Positions 1-11,174 of a stretch of DNA of 64,000 bases are shown in pieces (positions within the stretch are counted from its first letter, which is position 1; the number at the start of each line of letters is the position of its first letter). The translations under genes were made by a program, and so were the position numbers. The notes under the pieces were generated by a model that saw nothing but the letters and a program-made list of their open reading frames with translations, ran no database searches and was not told where the DNA came from. The stretch lies in the NCBI GenBank assembly GCA_037178975.1, contig JASJZH010000005.1, positions 3,100,001-3,164,000 of the forward strand, written 5' to 3'. This DNA comes from Oscheius tipulae. Its lineage: Eukaryota > Nematoda > Chromadorea > Rhabditida > Rhabditidae.

Positions 1-576
1 TTACATCGGACTGAACAAACTCATGGCTCCCGACTGGACCTGGGTGGATGGAACAGGTGCTGGATATACAAACTGGGCACCTGGACAATCTTCTGACAAA
101 CAATGCGTTGGAACAATGGGAGGAGTTAATACCTGGGGGCGAGAATCATTTCAGTTGTTTTTGAGATTAAAAATACAGAACTCTAGCCTGTGACAGCACT
201 CATCCGTTCATCTGTATGACCAACCTGGTAACAGATTGTGGATGCCAAGCCTGTCCTAGTCAAAGTCCAGCTACTAGCCCTACTTTATCGACAAAGCCGC
301 CCTTGATATGCCCACCAATACCTGGTACTTTTCGTATTTTATCCATGTATTATATTAGCTCAATGCCCTGATGGCTGGCTGCGTTTTCCTTCAACAAATT
401 CTTGTTATCTCGTTGTGAAACGCTCTGTGAACTGGGACGATGCTGCAGATTACTGTCATAATACGAACTCTAATCTGGTTTTCAATTCACAGGCTCTTGA
501 GCACCAGTATGAATGCGCCAATGCTGATGCAGGTGTAAAAATGCGTGCCTTTGTCTGTAAGATGGTTCTTCATTAA
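1..576 (+). CDS. C-type lectin-like protein, 3' part of gene
   Basis: Secreted or surface carbohydrate-recognition type protein; the 5' part lies outside the window. Exon <1..138 encodes the core of a C-type lectin-like domain, with the pattern WTWVDG...Y.NWAPGQ followed by a Cys. Exon 179..324 supplies the domain end (ACDSTHPFICM) and a short Cys/Pro/Ser/Thr linker. Exon 359..576 opens a second domain (CPDGW, then SCYLV and W..A..YC) but passes straight to the typical terminal motif (AFVCK) and a stop, so the WND/EPN-type core of domain 2 is missing. The first intron appears to use a GC donor (139-140) with an AG acceptor at 178; this is tentative. A polyadenylation signal AATAAA lies at 607..612. 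The family is confident; the exact splice sites are less so. Sugar binding cannot be inferred. Confidence 0.75.
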
Positions 577-854
577 CCGCAAGACTTATCATCCACAATG
601 TTTATCAATAAAATTTTCTCCGTAGTTTATATTTTGGACTTACGTATTAGATAACTCTTCAAATTCCTAACCGGGCCCAACATTACTTGACTTGCTAGAT
701 CGGACGAGATGGCGTACTTTCAACATGATGTGGTCGTAAGCGCACCTGGAGACCTCAACGAGAGAGGGAATGAGTACGACCATAAACCAACCATAACAAA
801 ATCAGCAATAATTTATTCAGTTACCGCCACCAAACACACATTTTTGGTCGTTTT

Positions 855-1094
855 TTAGACGGATGTAACAGGTTCGACAGTCAAGTCATTCTGGTTAAAC
901 TGAACAAATCCGATGCTAGTAAGCTTCTTCTGGAGCTTGTCAGCCAGTGTGTTCCACATGCTCTGGGTACCGCCCTGAAAATCGATTTTGACAGGAAGAC
1001 AGATACCGAACCATAGTGGATCTGAAATCGCCAGTGATGGTGAAGGTTGCAGGATCTTGTGAAGGAGTGCTGCAATCAACAACAGTCCCGTACG
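855..1094 (-). CDS. Secreted-type small protein, last two exons
   Basis: Two exons join cleanly on the minus strand. Exon 1012..1094 reads YGTVVDCSTPSQDP and onward to an ATG codon at its end. A 37-nt GT..TTTTCAG intron follows, and exon 855..974 continues in phase to the stop at 855..857. Family not recognised. The product is polar with one Cys in the visible part. The 5' exons are uncertain: an intervening open stretch near 1140-1200 and the signal-peptide exons at 1210..1588 could belong to the same gene, but I found no in-phase junction. It could therefore be a separate gene downstream of its neighbour. Confidence 0.45.
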   Translation of the reverse strand, partial: RTGLLLIAALLHKILQPSPSLAISDPLWFGICLPVKIDFQGGTQSMWNTLADKLQKKLTSIGFVQFNQNDLTVEPVTSV

Positions 1095-1209
1095 CTAAAA
1101 CAGACTTTTCCTAAACAAAAACTTTGAAACTAAAAATCAATTGCGTAGTTCCTTGTCCCTTCGCACTTGCCATCAAAGCTAATTTTGATAAGAGTCTTTT
1201 TTTTTATTT

Positions 1210-1588
1210 TCATCGCTGCTTGGTCGAAACCATTCCTTGTGGCAAATTGTATTCTTCCAGAATACCGTCTACCTAAAAGTTGCGATGACACTACTGTTTA
1301 AGCCTAGAAACTCACGAATAGGTCAATGTCTTGTCGAATTCGCTCCAAAGGAACAGCAGATTGACCTGCTGTAGATGCCCCTCTATTTCCTGTCCACCGC
1401 GCATCTAGATTAACATCCTTCATCGTGAACTCCATGCTGCTATAGGGAGTTTTGTCACCTAAACCATCTAACATCATTTTGAAAGATATTATCTGACCGC
1501 TGGTAGGATCGTTTGAGGGATTGCATCCCCGACCAAGCAGGAACATTGCTGGGAAAGCTGAAAGTAAGAGGAGTAGAGAAGAAGCCAT
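1210..1588 (-). CDS. Small secreted protein with signal peptide
   Basis: Exon 1316..1588 starts at ATG 1588 with a signal peptide (MASSLLLLLSAFPAMFLL) followed by a polar region. It ends at a GTGAGT donor in phase 0. The next TTTTAG acceptor gives exon 1210..1272 (VDGILEEYNLPQGMV...) with a TGA stop at 1210..1212 and an AATAAA-like run just downstream. The product is about 111 residues. No family recognised. Alternatively it continues into the exons at 855..1094. The signal peptide and the phase-0 splice make a real gene likely; function unknown. Confidence 0.5.
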
Positions 1589-2309
1589 GAGAGCTGGATG
1601 ACCATCGGAACCAAGTTTGTCGCTTTTAAACCCTTCTGACTGTCAGAAAAGTATTCTAGGCAACTTTTGCGATCGACATGGGTCAACATCATCTATTCAG
1701 CTTGAGCAAAAAAGTAGCGCGCTGTCCATTTTTACGAGCTGGTGACTGTTGCAAAGTTTCTACGAATTCTATGACGCCTAAATTGTATCAAATGCAGAAG
1801 TCAGGAAGCACATACTTGCAAACTTTCGTATAAACGGTTTGTCTCAAATGGTCACACCGAGCTGAGTCTTTTCCTAGAACCATGAGGCTGGAAAATAATG
1901 GATTACAGCAAATAGCTGTTGAATGTTATGCCCACTTCTATTAGTGAGTTCGGTCAAACCAAATATTTTCGTGTTTCAACGATGTCTCATATGCTTCCCA
2001 GTTCGTTTGCCTGTCTGTTAGCTCTTCCGAATAGATTTCACTTTGTAATTGTTTGGATTGCTCTTCCTAATACGGCCAAAATATGTTTATAAATAAGTAT
2101 ACATGAAATATGTAAATAAGGAAGAACTAGAGAAGAAGAAATGTGCTGATAGCCATTGAGGGTAAATACAAAATAGAAACACAAAAGTTTAGGTCAGATT
2201 TATTGCATTTTTGCGTTTCCACATCGACTGAGAGGGTGAGAGAAGAATCACATCCTTCCGGCCGGGGAGACACTGACAGTCTGATGCCGGGACTTTTTGT
2301 CCTCTTTCG

Positions 2310-2602
2310 CCGGGGCCATCTTTCTATTCTAGTTCAGAGGCAGGAACTGCTGCTCGGTCAGCATCACCTATAAGATTGGTTCTTTTTGTATTTCACCCCT
2401 AAACGATAACCTTTCCGGCTCTCAAGGTATCCAATTGAGCTGGAGCTCCATTTTGACGGGAAAAAAATAAACCGCTGGTCTCTAACTGAAAAAACACAGT
2501 AATACCCCATTACTTCTTGATCGTTAGTCATTCTAACATTTTTTTTTCACCTACAAGGTAGAGCCAGAACAGACAGGGAAAAACGTTCAGCAATCCGGGC
2601 CG
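2310..2602 (+). repeat. Dispersed repeat family A, copy 1
   Basis: About 290 bp closely matching 9927..10224 in the same orientation. It includes an almost unchanged core around CAGGCAGGAACTGCTGCTCG and CAATTGAGCTGGAGCTCC. Both copies end in CCGGGCC-type sequence. No open frame is shared by the two copies, so this is a non-coding dispersed element. Confidence 0.8.
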
Positions 2603-2619
2603 GTACAATAGACCACAAC

Positions 2620-5100
2620 TTTCCTCAGATATACGTCTTCGTCCTGTCTCTCCTGTATTTTGAAAGTTATGGTTTCACTTTTCAAGTATAATCATTACTA
2701 GAAAAAACAAAAAATACTGTTCGCTCCGTACACCATTATTGCACTGCATCGAAAACTCTAACTGTATCAGACTTGGGCAAGACCCTTGAAACCTTCTTCA
2801 TTTTCCTTCCTAACTTTTTCTCATTTGCGTGATTTAGTCACTACAGAGATAGGGAACTATCCGTTGCTTTTCACCTGTTATGTCAAAAAGTCTTGTTTCA
2901 TCGACTAATTGTAAGCGTATACAAATGAAAACGTACTCGATCCCCGTTCATATAACAGACGCAGACTTTGGTCAGCACGGTCTTCAGGCTTGTCATGCCT
3001 TCTTTTTGTTTCACATACGAGGTTTCGCCTCCACAGATCTCATTTAACACTCCAGCCTGTCTTCTGTAAAAAAAAGGCAAGTTTTCCTCAAGAAGGAGTA
3101 GCCTGGGCGACTTATAGCTCTTTGTCTATATAGAAGAGTTTTGTTTCATCTGCAGGATGTAACTGTTACTCACAAAATGTTATTACCCGCTCATTTGTTA
3201 GTATCCAAAACTAGAAATACTTGGTTAGCAACTGGTCTCGTGTGTTCGAGTATTCGCCGCATTACCTAGTCTTTGTTTATAAGAATTTTGAACTTTTTTG
3301 CTTCATCGATTGATCATAGTTGTACCAGCTTAAATGCTGTCTTGAGGCAGCTCAAAACAGGTTTCCTTGTTGTGTATCTACTAATAAGCTATTACGCTAA
3401 AAAGATGAACAGTCACTGAAGAAGTGACACTGATAATGATGCCATCAAGATGGTTCTTTAAACAAGTAAGAAAAAAGGCGCATTTGTAAATGAAGCAGAT
3501 GGAACCAATACCTATGATAGGAGCTGCAGCGGAACACAGCTTCTTATTCTTTTTTTGACACGTTCTTTTTTCTTTCTCTTTTGTATTTATCCTGCCCTAA
3601 CTATCAGACTCGGGATTTCTTGTTCGCGTTTTTGAACGAGATCTATACTCTACACTTGACTGGCAAGGATGTCAGTGGGAGATTAACTGTGGTCAGATGT
3701 AGTTTTTCAAGGAAATAGGCTTCCTGATTCCTGACCGACTCTGGCTTTTGAAACAGCACTGAACTCACTGTCCCTGTCCCAATATCCCAAAGCCATATCT
3801 TTTTTCATGTTTCGTGGTAATTTTATAGTCAGAAGGTTTGGTCAGTATCTCACTATAAAGATATCCGGTTTTTCCAATATTTTTCCAAAATGGTTTCTAC
3901 TCGCGGCCTTCTGCTCATCATAATTTTACGGTTTTCTGATATAGAACTGCGTTTCACCGAGAATACAAAAGTTGTTTATGGCTCTGGTTCTTCAATAACT
4001 GTGGACTTAAATAATTACCCTTCAATAATTTGTTCCCAATCAAACTTCAAATAAGTTCTGTTTCAAAAATTTTAAACAAAAAAGTTCAATCGACAGAGCA
4101 GCAAAAGAAGGTGAGCCCCAGCTTGATTTCGATTTTCGCAATGACATAAGATGATTCTAGTGAACTTTTGATTACTGGAGTGGTTAGGGGATGAAACAGA
4201 AGGTTAGGATGACCTAGGGAAATCTGGTGATCATTGAAGGTTTTATTTATGTTACACTAGTTTTTCTATGTAGAGGGATGCATATAGTAGTACTTCCCAG
4301 TCTCTGTGGAGGCTATCCCTTGTGAATAAAGCAAAAATCAAATAATTGCCAAAACAAAATGAGAGGGGGCAGACAGAATTTACTATTTTTTGAACTTAAT
4401 GTTTTTTTTAATGCACAAATGTGTAACGATGACGAATCATGAAATTTCGCCCCAACGCATTGAAACGTGGGCTTGGTGATGCTCTGCAAAGTGCAAACCA
4501 GCTCTGTACCTTGCGTATTTGGGCTTGACCCCATCCGACAAGGAAAAAAAGGCGACGTCGCAGTATTCAGCGAGATTCAGTCCAAGCTCTATACCCTAGT
4601 TCAAACATAGCTTTCTTCTCACGGAACTTGGAATTTTTTCCCTCTATGGCCTCATTCAGGCTATTGTAAACCGCTTTCAGCTGTCTAAAATCGATTGAGC
4701 TTGTACTTTTACAGCTGTCTACAGGTCTCTATTTATGCTTCAACTAAGCATTTAGTAGTTTTAGCCCCTCCGTACATCTGGGTTAGCACTTCCCGACTCT
4801 GTTGACTGTACCGTACGGATGAAGCGACAAAAGCTATAAAGTTAGACTATCGTCTATGGGTGAAATGATAGTCAGGATCACTCTTGGTCAAACATGTACG
4901 CTCTCGATTTTGCTGTTTCAAGAAGAGGAAAAGACTGCTCAGTAAAGTAAACTTTTCTTTATGTGACCTATGCTCTAGGGATGAAACAAAAAACCGAAGT
5001 ACTTGTCAGCGGTAAACAGCTGTTTCGTTGTATTGTTTCATTGGAGAAGAGCAACGTTATTCTTTTCCTTCAGAAAGCGGTCGTGTACCACATGAAATTA
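2620..5100. other. Gene-free stretch
   Basis: AT-rich sequence with only short unsupported open frames. I see no splice-coherent exons, RNA gene or strong repeat in it. Confidence 0.5.
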
Positions 5101-5110
5101 AAAAAAAATT

Positions 5111-5160
5111 GCATTGTGCATAGATCGAGTAAGTACGAAGACGCAACGATGATCATTGGA
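5111..5160 (+). repeat. Fragment of dispersed repeat family B
   Basis: Fifty bases (around GCATAGATCGAGTAAGTACG and ACGCAACGATGATCATTGGA) match the right part of the repeat at 10216..10324 and, inverted, the copy at 5841..5947. Confidence 0.65.
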
Positions 5161-5840
5161 ATAGTCAACAAACAAACGGAGTGCTTGTCGCTCCCACCCT
5201 TTTGACCAGATTCCCCGCCTCCAAGAGGAGGACCCTTTGACTCGTGTGTTCGCGTGTTCGTATGTAAGTGTGTGGCTTCCTCGCTGTAACTATGTACCAC
5301 CTCCTATACCTACTCTATACTCTATACCCCAACCAATAAGCTAGTATTCGAACTATTAGTGAACGGTAATATATCGTAAGATAGACGCATACAGACTCTC
5401 AACTCACAATAGACTATCTTCTTATAATAACCGTCTGCCCTACGAACAGTGCTTATTCAGAAGCAGTGATACATACAATAGTTGGCTCAAAAAGTTTGTC
5501 GCCAATAAGACGAGGAGCAGCTGCGATGAGGCCTTCTGTCTCCAGCTGAGGAGCATGTTTGTGGACGAGGAGGACGACTACCAGCTACAGGAGAAATTTT
5601 GGTTCGCAGTCAAGAAGTTCGTACGCTAGGTCTATAGGCAGAACTCAGTCGCCCTGTCTCTCTGAATGTTTTATCGAGGCCGGTAACAATAGCGATAAAC
5701 AGATAGCGACAATTAAGCAGATATCTAGAAACAAAGAGTACAACTTTGGAGTCTATGGCGAAGACAAATCAAAACATTTTATCTAGAGAACTTACATAGT
5801 GTCGATGAAACCAGGACAAGAAACAATACCGGACAAATTT

Positions 5841-5947
5841 GCGTCTTCGTACTTTCTCGATCTATGCACATACACTAGATGGAACAGGCAAAGACACCAC
5901 TTTTGAATGGTTTTCGTCTGTTTGTCGAGTGCATAGGGGCCCGGCTG
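5841..5947 (-). repeat. Dispersed repeat family B, inverted copy
   Basis: About 107 bp forming the reverse complement of 10216..10324 (shared pieces include AGATGGAACAGGCAAAGACA and CCACTTTTGAATGG). In both places a TACAGTGTG element end lies within about 35-115 bp. The two families may be parts of one larger element. Confidence 0.75.
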
Positions 5948-5981
5948 TCAATATGTAAACGAAGCTCTCTGCTTTCCACAC

Positions 5982-6032
5982 TACAGTGTGTCAAGAAAGT
6001 ATAGATACCACTGCAATTTCTCCCGTTTGAAT
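5982..6032 (+). repeat. Tc1/mariner-like terminus, copy 1
   Basis: Begins TACAGTGTGTCAAGAAAGTA and continues TAGATACCACTGCAATTTC. It matches 10439..10490 over about 50 bp, and a 20-bp core recurs at 6161..6180. The TA followed by CAGTGTG resembles Tc1/mariner inverted-repeat ends. No transposase was found. Confidence 0.5.
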
Positions 6033-7411
6033 GATTCTTTACGTTTTCAAAGTTTGTGAGCATGTCAGTTCGATAGAAGACGACAGAAAACCTCCATAAA
6101 AGCTTTAACATTGAGCATTTACTGTTTGGTGGCGCGATTCCAGGCGGATGTTCAAAATCCTGTCAAGAAAGTATAGATACTCTCTCAAGACCCTAAGTAT
6201 CTTGTTTCGAAAATGGCTAATATTGTAGACAAAAACTCAAAATGGATCCATCAATACAGCTGCATCATCCAAACGTCAAAAAAGTTTGGTTTCGAGCACT
6301 TTGAAAAAAGTCATTTTGTACTGAAAATCGTGATTACCTTGGTCTCTAGTCGATTGCTCCGTGGGATTCCAAGCAATCGACTCCAAAATTTTGTGGAAGA
6401 TTTGTGATATTATAAACGACAAAACCCCAGAACTTGGTCTTGCTCGGAGGCAAAACCGTTCTGCTACAGATGTTTTTTTTCTGAAATACGGAGAACAGAG
6501 TGAATCAGGCTAGCGTAGCATACTTTTCCAGACGTTCAGTCCCAAAAAAAGTATGACAGTTCAGCGGAAGATGCCTATGAGGTACATAGTAAGAATACTC
6601 TCGTCGTCCATTATCAGTATGGGAGAATGGGATAATGAGCTCAAGTAGTATGAGCAGTATAATGAAACCGATCACGTGGAAACTAATTTCCTCAATATGA
6701 GGTTCAAGCACGTTTACACTCTCTTTTGGCTTCAGCGTACGGCTTCTATATGATCGCGATCTTACAAATTGCTACAAATTCCGACACCGAGTTTTCTGTT
6801 ATCGAATGTGTTTCCATGTATTTATGACACACAGACATTATACTTGGGTCAAAGGCGTAAACCTCGCGCAGCAATTTTTGCTAGTTATTTTTTCTTTTTT
6901 CTTATTTGTAAGTTGTTCGCCTTACTTTTTTTTACGTTTTGCCAAAGTTTCACTGGAAGATAATAAATAGTCCTGACGAAAAACGCGAAAGTTTGACCTT
7001 CTTGGCGCATACCTGGTGTCACGTTTTTCTCCGAGGTTTGTCAATATTTTTTTGTGAAAATTTGGGTAATGGTAGTGAAAAATAGGACAAACAGCTCGCA
7101 AACAAGAAGGAAGAAATAAAAACAAGGGAAACTTGCAAAAATTGCTGCATGAGGTTTGCGTTTTTGACCCGACGCCCAAGTATAACAGACATGTTTGTAC
7201 ACATGACCACTTTACGGCAATTTAGCCGACTCTTCCAACAATGAAAGATGTTAGCAACAGTCTTGATAAAAGCTTCATTAGCCAAAGGCGACTGTGTTAT
7301 TGATAAGCTGTCCCAGTTGACCTGTCCTCTTATGGATCGTCGTCTCGCTTACTGCATTCACTTTTGAATCTTTATCGTAGTAAATTTATCGAATTGCCAG
7401 ATTTACAGATC

Positions 7412-9310
7412 ATGTTTGTGGAAAAAGAAAAGAGGCGGATAAGTAACGTATCAAAGACATCTGTTGTCCTAGCACTGGTCGTGAGTGCGTTTTCAGTCTA
7501 CTATTTCACGATGTTTCTGTTCCCGTCATCCTCTGCCGTTCCAACAGTGATGGCGACTGTTTTGCCCAGAAAGCGGTTAAATGATTCTGTACTCATCTTC
7601 ATCGCTACAAAGTTCACTACTCCTTCGCTACTACTCAAAGAAACCCATTTGGGGGTCTGTCCTCAAGCAATACAGGTGAATTTCCAATGCAGTCAGAAAA
7701 GCAGGCTTTTTCAGTGGTTTTTATAGCATGATTAGCATGGGGGATCCTTTTCTATAACAGTTGTTATTCCAGAGAATGGGTGTGGCAAAAAAAACTGACA
7801 AAGTTCCATACCACGGGCGCTTTAAGCAGTGGAAGTTGAAGACTCCAACCGCTCAATGATATTCTGCGAAGTGAAACACCTCAAAGCTCGAAAGTGTTTT
7901 GGTCTAACCGAAAAGTTTTAGTCAGAAGTCGCTGGGAAAAAGTCCGCCCTTATACTATATTACTCAAGGTAAACCTTCTCTTGTGGCTTCGCCTCCTCAA
8001 AACAAACACTGAGCCAATAGTTCAGCTCGCGAGAGACAGCCTTATCAGACATTCTTATCATCTGTCCAATGAATACATAAATGGGTTTTGTCATTTTTAT
8101 GCATGACACAAAATGGCTAAATCACAGAGCTTGTTCAGCAATACTGCCGCCTGACCAGCAACAAGGCTGAACTTCACCAAGCAGATGCTTTTCTCTATCA
8201 TCTACCTCAATATGTTCCTTCAGCTGCGTCCTATCCTGTGAACTCTGATCAAATACGAGTGATGTTCACCATGGAGTCGCCGGCGCATTACGGTACTTTT
8301 ACACGAAAGTTCAAGCCAGGTTTCCGTAATTCACACTGAGACAACGGAGCTTGTAGGATTCTTTAACTGGACGATGACGTACCGGACTGATTCGGATATT
8401 CATTTTCCGTATGCGGTGGTGAAAAAGAGAAAAAAAGGTGAGAAACAGAGACAGAGAGACAGAGATATTTTCAGCTCTTTCATTAAACACCGACAAAATT
8501 TGGTCTTCAAAGAACCACAACCTTACTGCGGCCTGGATGGTGTCCAACTGCGGTGGTCTCAACAAGAGAAACGAGCTTGTGAAAGCAGCTCAAAGAGCCG
8601 GACTCGCAGTTGACATTTACGGTGACTGTGGACAAAAATTGCCAAACTGTGAGCGGGACAGCTTCCGTAACCCCAAACTCTACGAGTGTGCAGCCCAGAC
8701 ATTGAAGTAGGTCATTGACAGTGTCGAGAAACCTACGTAATATTTAAAAACTACAAGTTTTACTTTGCTTTCGAGAACAGCAACTGTAGGGACTACGTGA
8801 CCGAGAAGTTTTACAATTCGTTAAGGCTATACAATGTAGTGCCTATTGTTATACGGAGGAAGTATCTTCAGGATATTGGGGTAAGTCAGCATTATGTTTC
8901 ACAGGGAATATGAACACCGAGAGTGCGCGAGAGACAGAGAGACACTGTTGCTCTCTTGAGACTGACCGTTGATCGTTATTTTCAAGATTCCGGACGACAT
9001 TTTTATAGCCCTGGACGATTTTCACTCCATGTCCGACATGGTTACATATATCAACAAGTTAAAAGACGACAAGGAACGATACTTGAAGTACCACGACTGG
9101 GGACGGAGCTACGAGTTAGAGATTCTTTTTGATAAAAGCCTAACTGTTTTACTGTTCAGATTCTCAAGGTTCGATCGCAACAAGGGTTTCTGTTTGCTCT
9201 GTGAGCGGCTGCGAAAACCGATTCCGCAGACGAGAATCTATCGGGACCTCTACAATTGGTATGCGGAAGATGTCTGCGACAATGGCTATGCTAATAGTTT
9301 TCTGAAATAA
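7412..9310 (+). CDS. Alpha-1,3-fucosyltransferase (GT10), type II Golgi membrane protein
   Basis: Predicted to transfer fucose from GDP-fucose to N-acetylglucosamine-containing glycans in the Golgi. Exon 7412..7675 gives a short cytoplasmic tail and one membrane anchor (VVLALVVSAFSVYYF). Later exons carry GT10 hallmarks: FFNWTMTYRTDSDIHFPY in exon 8357..8437, SNCGGLNKR with VDIYGDCG in 8475..8706, and the donor-binding block YKFYFAFENSNCRDYVTEK in about 8730..8880. The C-terminal exon is 8987..9310. Exon 8139..8319 holds the ADAFLYH region. An acceptor (TTTACAG) lies 3 bases before the ATG, suggesting trans-splicing. Exon 2 (from 7773 to 7968) and the 8706/8730 junction are unresolved: exon 2 reads into a TGA in phase, and the only in-phase junction near 8707 would need a ~22-nt intron. 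Family assignment is firm; enzymatic integrity is uncertain. Confidence 0.85.
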
Positions 9311-9926
9311 AACTCATTTCTTCGTCCTCGGATGAAAAGGTGTGGAGGAATGCCATATAGGCGTATAAACTAGGTTGTATGCGTAGAAAGGCTCGGTTCT
9401 AACAAAATTGTCGTCGTTTCCCGGTCAAAGTAGTCCGTGTGATAAACTTGAGGCAATGCAATAAGATTCACAAATGTGTAGTTGAAGTTTTGGTAGGCTT
9501 TTGGAACTGAATCTTTATTTAAACAATGTTTCTTGTTTCAAAGCTTTTTTGATTGCAAAAACGCTGTGAAAAGAGAGTCGTTAATCAATTGACTCTCATA
9601 CACTGCATAACTAAAAGTGTCCTTTGAACCAGGGAGGTACATCAGATTTCACTGTACCCCTTGAGATCTTAACTTGAAATGTGAAAGTATGTTCAAATCA
9701 CAAGCTTTTATTATGGCTGTCTGTAACTAGCATCGAACTGAATTGATAGGCTGCATCTCCAATATTTACCACAAAGAGGATGGTATTGAGAGAAAAAAGA
9801 TAAAGTTCAATTCTTGCAACGAAACTTACTGACTATATAGCTCTTCGAAATAACATATTGTAAGAAAAATAAGATGAGAACCAATCACATACCCTGTTTA
9901 AGAAGAGACCTTGTCTAGTCTGAAGT

Positions 9927-10224
9927 CCGGGGCCATCTTCAGACTTCAGAGGCAGGAACTGCTGCTCGGTCAGCATCACTTATAAAATTGGTTCTTTTTG
10001 TGTTTCACCCGTAAAGGATATCCTTTCCGGCTCTCAAGGTATCCAATTGAGCTGGAGCTCCATTTTGACGGGAAAAAAGGGGGAAAAAAAATAAACCGCT
10101 GGCCTCTAACTGAACAAATCCAGTAATACCCCATTACTTCTGTTCGTTAGTCATTCTTACATTTTTTGTTTCACCTACAAGGTAGAGCCAGAAAAGATCG
10201 GAAGAAACGTTCACAGCCGGGCCC
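9927..10224 (+). repeat. Dispersed repeat family A, copy 2
   Basis: Same element as 2310..2602, about 90% similar by eye, with small indels in the poly-A/G tract after TTTTGACGGGAAAAAA. It is immediately followed by repeat family B (10216..10324). Confidence 0.8.
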
Positions 10225-10324
10225 CCATGCACTCGAAAAACAGACGAAAACCATTCAAAAGTGGTGTCTTTGCCTGTTCCATCTAGTGCATGTGCACAGA
10301 TCGAGATAGTACGAAGACGCAACG
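10216..10324 (+). repeat. Dispersed repeat family B
   Basis: Partner of the inverted copy 5841..5947 and the fragment 5111..5160. Lies directly downstream of family A copy 2, which suggests a compound element. Confidence 0.7.
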
Positions 10325-10438
10325 ATGATCATTGGAGTAGTGGATGAAAAGCGAAAGGGCTTTTTTGGTTTCAAGGGTAGGATATAGCCGAATTTGCTCA
10401 CTGGTAAATACTATGATCTTGACATTTCTCACATGGTA

Positions 10439-10490
10439 TACAGTGTGCCAAGAAAGTATAGATACCATTGCATTTTCACCCGTTTGAATC
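10439..10490 (+). repeat. Tc1/mariner-like terminus, copy 2
   Basis: TACAGTGTGCCAAGAAAGTA followed by TAGATACCATTGCATTTTC. Nearly identical to 5982..6032. Confidence 0.5.
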
Positions 10491-10685
10491 TGTATGGTTT
10501 CAATGCACAGATATCATTGCGTTCAGTGCTGTATTCCCATTAAATATACTATGTTGAGAAGTTCAAAAAACTTTGTCAATAGGCGAATCTGGACGTTTGT
10601 ATTCATCCTAAGTGCGTCTTGAAAGTGTTTCACGATGTATGATGTACAAATGACGGTTGCAATGATATTTCATCATATTGCTACA

Positions 10686-10752
10686 GACTTTGAAACCGGA
10701 TAGTCAAGTGGATAGAATGATGGAGTACAAAGGAAGCTATCGCAGTTCAATC
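10686..10752 (+). pseudogene. tRNA-like relic
   Basis: Contains an A-box-like segment (ATAGTCAAGTGGATAG) and a B-box-like segment (CAGTTCAATCCCGG) at tRNA spacing. The acceptor and T stems do not pair properly, so it is a decayed tRNA or tRNA-derived repeat. Confidence 0.35.
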
Positions 10753-11174
10753 CCGGGTGGTAGTACATGAAGGTGGTCTACCCTGGCATGTCTCGCCAGC
10801 CTAGCCTATACAGTGGATCCCGTAGCCTGAGCAACCGTGATCATTCAACACACTTATTTTCACTTCAACAACTCGTCAAGCTTTCCGGATGTGATCGGCC
10901 TTGAATACCGAACAGTTTTTTTTTAACAGTTTTAAGGTTATCCATTGTACTGCTTGTCAGTTTCAAAATAAGTATGTTTCGGTTGTATCATATACATGGC
11001 CACCTTTGGTAGAATCATGCTGTGAACTTCTCTTTCGCTTATCAGAACAACCCAAAAACGACCAACAGAACTGTCAGATAGTTTGAAGTTCTCTTTGCAA
11101 CTTTTGAAACACAACAACTTTTACTCTTTGACCGGTACAGAAAACAATGAGGAGAAACGGAATGAGATCTGGGC

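Noticed and set aside
4060-4925. CTGTTTCA words resembling the nematode 21U-RNA upstream motif
   Set aside because: An 8-mer of this composition is expected by chance; no clustering strong enough to claim piRNA genes.
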